Origin: UBA1783 sp033808805
GTDB taxonomy: Bacteria; Bacillota_I; Bacilli_A; Erysipelotrichales; Erysipelotrichaceae
Length of the DNA: 64,000 bases
NCBI GenBank assembly: GCA_033808805.1
Contig: JAPXMY010000003.1
Location: 97,995 to 161,994, forward strand
Direction: 5' to 3'
Shown here: positions 61,115 to 64,000 of the stretch, in pieces
How the letters are laid out: each line of letters begins with the position of its first letter
How positions within the stretch are numbered: position 1 is the stretch's first letter
Program-made: the position numbers and the translations under genes
Notes under the pieces: model-generated
The model's input: only the letters and a program-made list of their open reading frames with translations
What the model was told of the DNA's origin: nothing
The model's database searches: none

Positions 61115-62392
61115 TTATTCAGCTTTATTACCTTTTAATGCTTCTAATGTCTTTTTCATTTTGACATCTTCAGCTAAATATTCAGCAGGAATATACTGTT
61201 TAATTTGTTCAACTTCCATCTGATATTGTTCAGACATAGTCTTATATTCTTCTTCTAATTCTTCCTGGGTTGCTGAAATGCCTAAATCTTTACCGATTGC
61301 TTCTAAAGCCAGTCTTATTCTGACTTTCTTTTCAGCTTCATCTCTTAAGTTTAATTTAAAGTCTTCTTTAGTCATTCCAGTAATTTGGAAATACATATCA
61401 ATTGAAATTCCCTGAGCCTGTAATCTGTTGGCATATTGATTGTAAGAATCTTCTATTTCTGTATTAATCATTGCTTCTGGAATATCAACTTCACATGCAT
61501 CACAAATGCCATCTAGTAAAGCATTTGTTGCTTCTTCTTCTGCCTGTTGCAGTTTTCTTTCTCTAATATCATTTCTGATATGTTTTTCTAGTTCCTCAAC
61601 GGTATTTACATTTTCGATTTCTAATTCTTCAACAAATTCATCGTTTAGTTCAGGCAGTTGTTTAACTTTAATACCTTCAACCTTAACTTTGAATACTGCT
61701 GGTTTTCCAGCCACATCAGCAGCATATTCTTCAGGGAAAGTTACTTCAATATCTTTTTCTTCGCCAGTTTCCATGCCAATAATCTGTTCTTCAAAACCAG
61801 GAATGAAAGAATTTGATCCAATTTCTAATGGATATTCTGTTCCTTTTCCACCTTCAAAGGCTATACCGTCAATAAAACCTTCGAAATCAATAACTGCAAT
61901 ATCACCGTTTTCTACCGCACCTTCTTCTTTCAGTACTTCAATAGAACCTTCTTTTTGAAGCTTTTGAATTTCTTCTTCAACCATTTTCTTAGTAACGGTT
62001 ACTCTAGACTGTTTATATTCAACAGCTTTATAATCTCCAAGTTTTACTTCTGGATAAACAGTTAACAAAAACTTTAATGTAACTTCATCAGAAGTCATTG
62101 CCTGAACATCTAAAGCTGGTCTATCTACCAATCTGATCTCTTTATATTCATCTAAACCAAACTCTAAAGCTTCCTGAGCAACCAAATCAATTGCATCGTA
62201 CCAGATTGACTGTTCATTAACAACCTGTCTTACTTTAGCTTCTGGTGCTTTACCTTTTCTAAAACCAGGAATTTCAATATCGTTTTTAATTTTATTAAAT
62301 GCTTTCTTTTGGGCCTGCTGCCATTTTTCTCCTGATACTGTAACCAACAGTTCTGCACTGCTGTTTTCTTTTAATTCATATACTGCTTTCAT
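61115..62392 (-). CDS. tig: Trigger factor
   Basis: Ribosome-bound chaperone with peptidyl-prolyl isomerase activity. The N-terminal ribosome-binding signature IPGFRKGKAP, an FKBP-type PPIase domain (about 150-245, with GDIAVIDFEGFIDGIAFEGG) and a helical C-terminal chaperone domain. 425 aa is normal. Follows the DUF3196-like gene and precedes lon. GGAG at the ATG. Confidence 0.97.
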   Translation of the reverse strand: MKAVYELKENSSAELLVTVSGEKWQQAQKKAFNKIKNDIEIPGFRKGKAPEAKVRQVVNEQSIWYDAIDLVAQEALEFGLDEYKEIRLVDRPALDVQAMTSDEVTLKFLLTVYPEVKLGDYKAVEYKQSRVTVTKKMVEEEIQKLQKEGSIEVLKEEGAVENGDIAVIDFEGFIDGIAFEGGKGTEYPLEIGSNSFIPGFEEQIIGMETGEEKDIEVTFPEEYAADVAGKPAVFKVKVEGIKVKQLPELNDEFVEELEIENVNTVEELEKHIRNDIRERKLQQAEEEATNALLDGICDACEVDIPEAMINTEIEDSYNQYANRLQAQGISIDMYFQITGMTKEDFKLNLRDEAEKKVRIRLALEAIGKDLGISATQEELEEEYKTMSEQYQMEVEQIKQYIPAEYLAEDVKMKKTLEALKGNKAE

Positions 62393-62421
62393 AATATTTC
62401 TCCTTTTTCGACACGAATTTA

Positions 62422-62450
62422 ATTATATAAACTTTACCAACTTTTTTCAA
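62422..62450 (-). promoter_or_regulatory. Candidate tig promoter
   Basis: Minus-strand TTGAAA (62445-62450), 17 nt, TATAAT (62422-62427), 29 nt before tig. It would give a second, CIRCE-independent entry to tig-lon. Confidence 0.55.
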
Positions 62451-63167
62451 CTAAAAGGTAAAATCTTGTAACATACTCTCATCAATTTTGTAATCTTGTA
62501 AAAATTTATGTAAACCTTCATCATCATGATATGCTCTATAAACATATGCAATAACACTGTAGGCAATCTTTTCTGTATCCTCATCTTTGATTAAAAATGG
62601 GTAGTTATCATAGATAACATTGATTAATACCATCTGACATTGTTGTAAAAAAGATGGATTGCTATCAATTATAGACTCGATCTTTCTATTAATCACGCCA
62701 TAATTAGGTTGTGATAAGGGAGAAGGAATCTTGGATGGAATAATAGAATATATTTCATTGTCAATAGTAAAGTTGATGATATTGCTGATTTGTTGAATCT
62801 GCAGCTGTTCGATAAGTAGACTTTTTAAAACTCTGTTTATAGAACCATCTACCAATAACTGTTTAATTACTTCCAGATAGTTTCTAATATTGGCCATTGA
62901 CAATGTTTCTAAAGCCTTATAGGCCTTGCTGCTTCCGGATTTCAAATACTCATAGACTTCTTCTGGTGACAGTATTTCACTTTTCTTTTCTTCTACCAGA
63001 TTGAATTTACAGATATCATGTAGTTGCTGTAACTTCATCAAGACATCTTGCGGTACATAAGGCATCGATAATTCTTCTTCAATTATCTTATCAGCCCTGC
63101 TGAAATCGTTGTTTTCAATCAACTTTTCAATATGGTTAACTATAGTTTGATAGTAATTTGCAGCCAT
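62451..63167 (-). CDS. DUF3196-like hypothetical protein
   Basis: 238-aa soluble protein, resembling the DUF3196 group of Mollicutes and related Bacillota. It is helical (TPR-like), with ADKIIEEELSMPYVPQDVLMKLQQLHDIC near the start and a repeat-rich remainder; no catalytic motif. I moved the start to the ATG at 63167, which has GAGGAG at 7 nt, 5 codons inside the longest frame. Placed first in the CIRCE-controlled unit before tig and lon, it may assist protein quality control or ribosome work; this is inference from context. Confidence 0.7.
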   Translation of the reverse strand: MAANYYQTIVNHIEKLIENNDFSRADKIIEEELSMPYVPQDVLMKLQQLHDICKFNLVEEKKSEILSPEEVYEYLKSGSSKAYKALETLSMANIRNYLEVIKQLLVDGSINRVLKSLLIEQLQIQQISNIINFTIDNEIYSIIPSKIPSPLSQPNYGVINRKIESIIDSNPSFLQQCQMVLINVIYDNYPFLIKDEDTEKIAYSVIAYVYRAYHDDEGLHKFLQDYKIDESMLQDFTF

Positions 63168-63186
63168 AGACACACTCCTCATCTAT

Positions 63187-63228
63187 ATTATACACTGCAA
63201 ATTAGCACTGTCAAGGTTTAAGTGCTAA
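63187..63228 (-). promoter_or_regulatory. CIRCE (HrcA) operator and promoter of DUF3196-tig-lon
   Basis: Inverted repeat TTAGCACT (63202-63209), 11-nt spacer, AGTGCTAA (63221-63228): the HrcA-binding CIRCE consensus TTAGCACTC-N9-GAGTGCTAA with the innermost pair changed. It overlaps a minus-strand promoter TTGACA (63209-63214), 16 nt, TATAAT (63187-63192), 19 nt before the ATG. HrcA binding would block this promoter and heat shock would release it. Confidence 0.85.
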
Positions 63229-63234
63229 TAATCA

Positions 63235-63262
63235 TTGACATATTAAAAAAATACTTTATATT
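63235..63262 (+). promoter_or_regulatory. Candidate promoter of DUF4230 gene
   Basis: TTGACA (63235-63240), 16 nt, TATATT (63257-63262), 17 nt before the ATG at 63280. CIRCE lies just upstream of this -35, so HrcA might also influence it. Confidence 0.6.
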
Positions 63263-63279
63263 TATATTAGGTGATGCAG

Positions 63280-63867
63280 ATGAAAAAAGTAATTATTGGT
63301 TTATTGCTGGCAATGTCTTTTACCTTATTTGGAGTTTTTTCTACAGTCTCGTATATGAATTCCAAAGAAGGAAAATCCAGCATTGATATTGCAGTTATTG
63401 AAGAAAGAGTCAACTCAATAGCAGAACTTGCTACTGTTGAATACTATTACACTACTATGGCAAAATATGAAAACTATAAGGATTTCTATGGTTGGAAAAT
63501 ACCTTTAACAACTACAAAGTTTTTAATAACCTATGATGGTGTAATCAAGGCTGGAATAGATTTATCAAAAGTTAAAATTTCTTTAGCCGCAAAAACCGTA
63601 CTTATTGAAATACCTAAGGCTACTGTTTTATCACATGAAGTAAAATTTGACACGATGCAGATTATGTATGAATCTTATTCAATATTTAATCGCATGCAGA
63701 TTACTGATTACAATAACTTCATGCTTAATGAAGCTAAGGCTATGGTTACCAAGGCTGCCAATGATGGTCTGTTTCAAAAAGCTCAGCAAAATGCCATTAA
63801 AACTATTCAGGATCTGATTGAACCATTAATACCTGATGATTATACCTATTCAATCAGATTGAAATAA
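63280..63867 (+). CDS. DUF4230-like exported protein
   Basis: 195 aa with an N-terminal signal anchor (VIIGLLLAMSFTLFGVFSTV, about 3-22). The extracytoplasmic part matches the DUF4230 pattern: ELATVEYYYTTMAKYENYKD, TTTKFLITYDGVIKAGIDLSKVKI, TVLIEIPKATVLSHEV, and a C-terminal amphipathic helix (ARGGL-like AAND...AQQNAIKTIQDLI). The function of the family is unknown. The frame opens at a GTG at 63271, but the ATG at 63280 has AGGTG at 6 nt. Transcribed away from the CIRCE-controlled operon. Confidence 0.8.
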   Translation: MKKVIIGLLLAMSFTLFGVFSTVSYMNSKEGKSSIDIAVIEERVNSIAELATVEYYYTTMAKYENYKDFYGWKIPLTTTKFLITYDGVIKAGIDLSKVKISLAAKTVLIEIPKATVLSHEVKFDTMQIMYESYSIFNRMQITDYNNFMLNEAKAMVTKAANDGLFQKAQQNAIKTIQDLIEPLIPDDYTYSIRLK

Positions 63868-63915
63868 AAATAATTCGCTTAATTAAAATGGTTAATAAAA
63901 AGGGTAACCGAGAAA

Positions 63916-63994
63916 TTTTAGGGTTTGTTCCAATCTTTTAGGGTCACTTTTAGGGTGAGATGGATATGGAATAAAATGAAATAAGACCCTAAAA
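63916..63994. repeat. TTTTAGGGT direct and inverted repeats at right edge
   Basis: TTTTAGGGT occurs at 63916-63924, 63936-63944 and 63948-63956, with an inverted copy ACCCTAAAA at 63986-63994. A minus-strand frame enters from beyond the window and stops at 63918-63920 (about 26 codons), and two of the repeats would code for TLK in it. They may be terminal repeats of a mobile element or the tail of a coding gene; the window is too short to say. Confidence 0.5.
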
Positions 63995-64000
63995 CTTTAC

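Noticed and set aside
61506..61958. 150-codon Ser-rich plus-strand frame
   Set aside because: Complement of the Glu-rich tig sequence; composition is an artefact of antisense reading.

Overview
The window is about 64 kb of an AT-rich, low-GC Gram-positive (Bacillota) chromosome. PolC-type replicase, DnaD, RecU, PrpA-type L27 processing, a T-box, a CIRCE element and paired Asp23 genes all point there. The reduced gene set, the gene order and the fusions suggest an Erysipelotrichia-like or Mollicutes-related lineage. That placement is inference from layout, not a database match. Genes are packed and mostly on the minus strand. No rRNA, tRNA, CRISPR array or intact transposon was seen. No gap exceeds 300 bp; the largest (56610-56897) holds a T-box leader and divergent promoters.

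Layout. 1-7.7 kb (minus): truB-ribF, then asp23-nusB-xseA-xseB-ispA-tlyA-recN-xerC/D (cut at the left edge). 7.7-8.5 kb (plus): a TtcA-like PP-loop protein. 8.5-13.2 kb (minus): pseudouridine kinase and glycosidase genes, then two paralogous lipoproteins. 13.2-18 kb: rimP-nusA-ylxR-infB-rbfA. 18-25.8 kb: recG, rnc-polC-glpQ. 25.8-30.6 kb: murG-murB-divIB-asp23-fakA. 30.7-34.7 kb: L21 leader-rplU-prp-rpmA, obgE, ruvA-ruvB. 34.9-38.2 kb (plus): recU and a class A PBP. 38.2-40.4 kb (minus): a predicted amidoligase and an unrecognised protein with a possible ADP-ribosyltransferase-like C-terminus, the most unusual accessory pair. 40.4-41.5 kb: dnaD-nth. 41.6-42.1 kb (plus): a membrane-anchored thioredoxin-like protein without active-site cysteines. 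42.1-50.4 kb (minus): parE-parC-acidic membrane protein-yqeH-yhbY-nucleotidyltransferase/YqeK fusion-mtnN. 50.4 kb (plus): plsY. 51-54 kb: a RelBE-type toxin-antitoxin pair and a surface lysozyme with LRR and Ig-like domains. 54-56.9 kb: T-box-valS. 56.9-58.7 kb: CPBP protease-like protein, a small unknown gene and a TetR regulator. 58.7-63.2 kb: CIRCE-controlled DUF3196-like gene-tig-lon. 63.3 kb (plus): a DUF4230-like protein. The right edge has TTTTAGGGT repeats that may mark another element.

The core genes cover translation and ribosome maturation, recombination and replication, envelope synthesis and protein quality control. Many promoters share one architecture: a TATAAT-like -10, often extended by TGn, lying only 15-25 nt from the start codon, so leaders should be very short. 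Several starts below were moved from the longest frame to the codon with a proper Shine-Dalgarno sequence.
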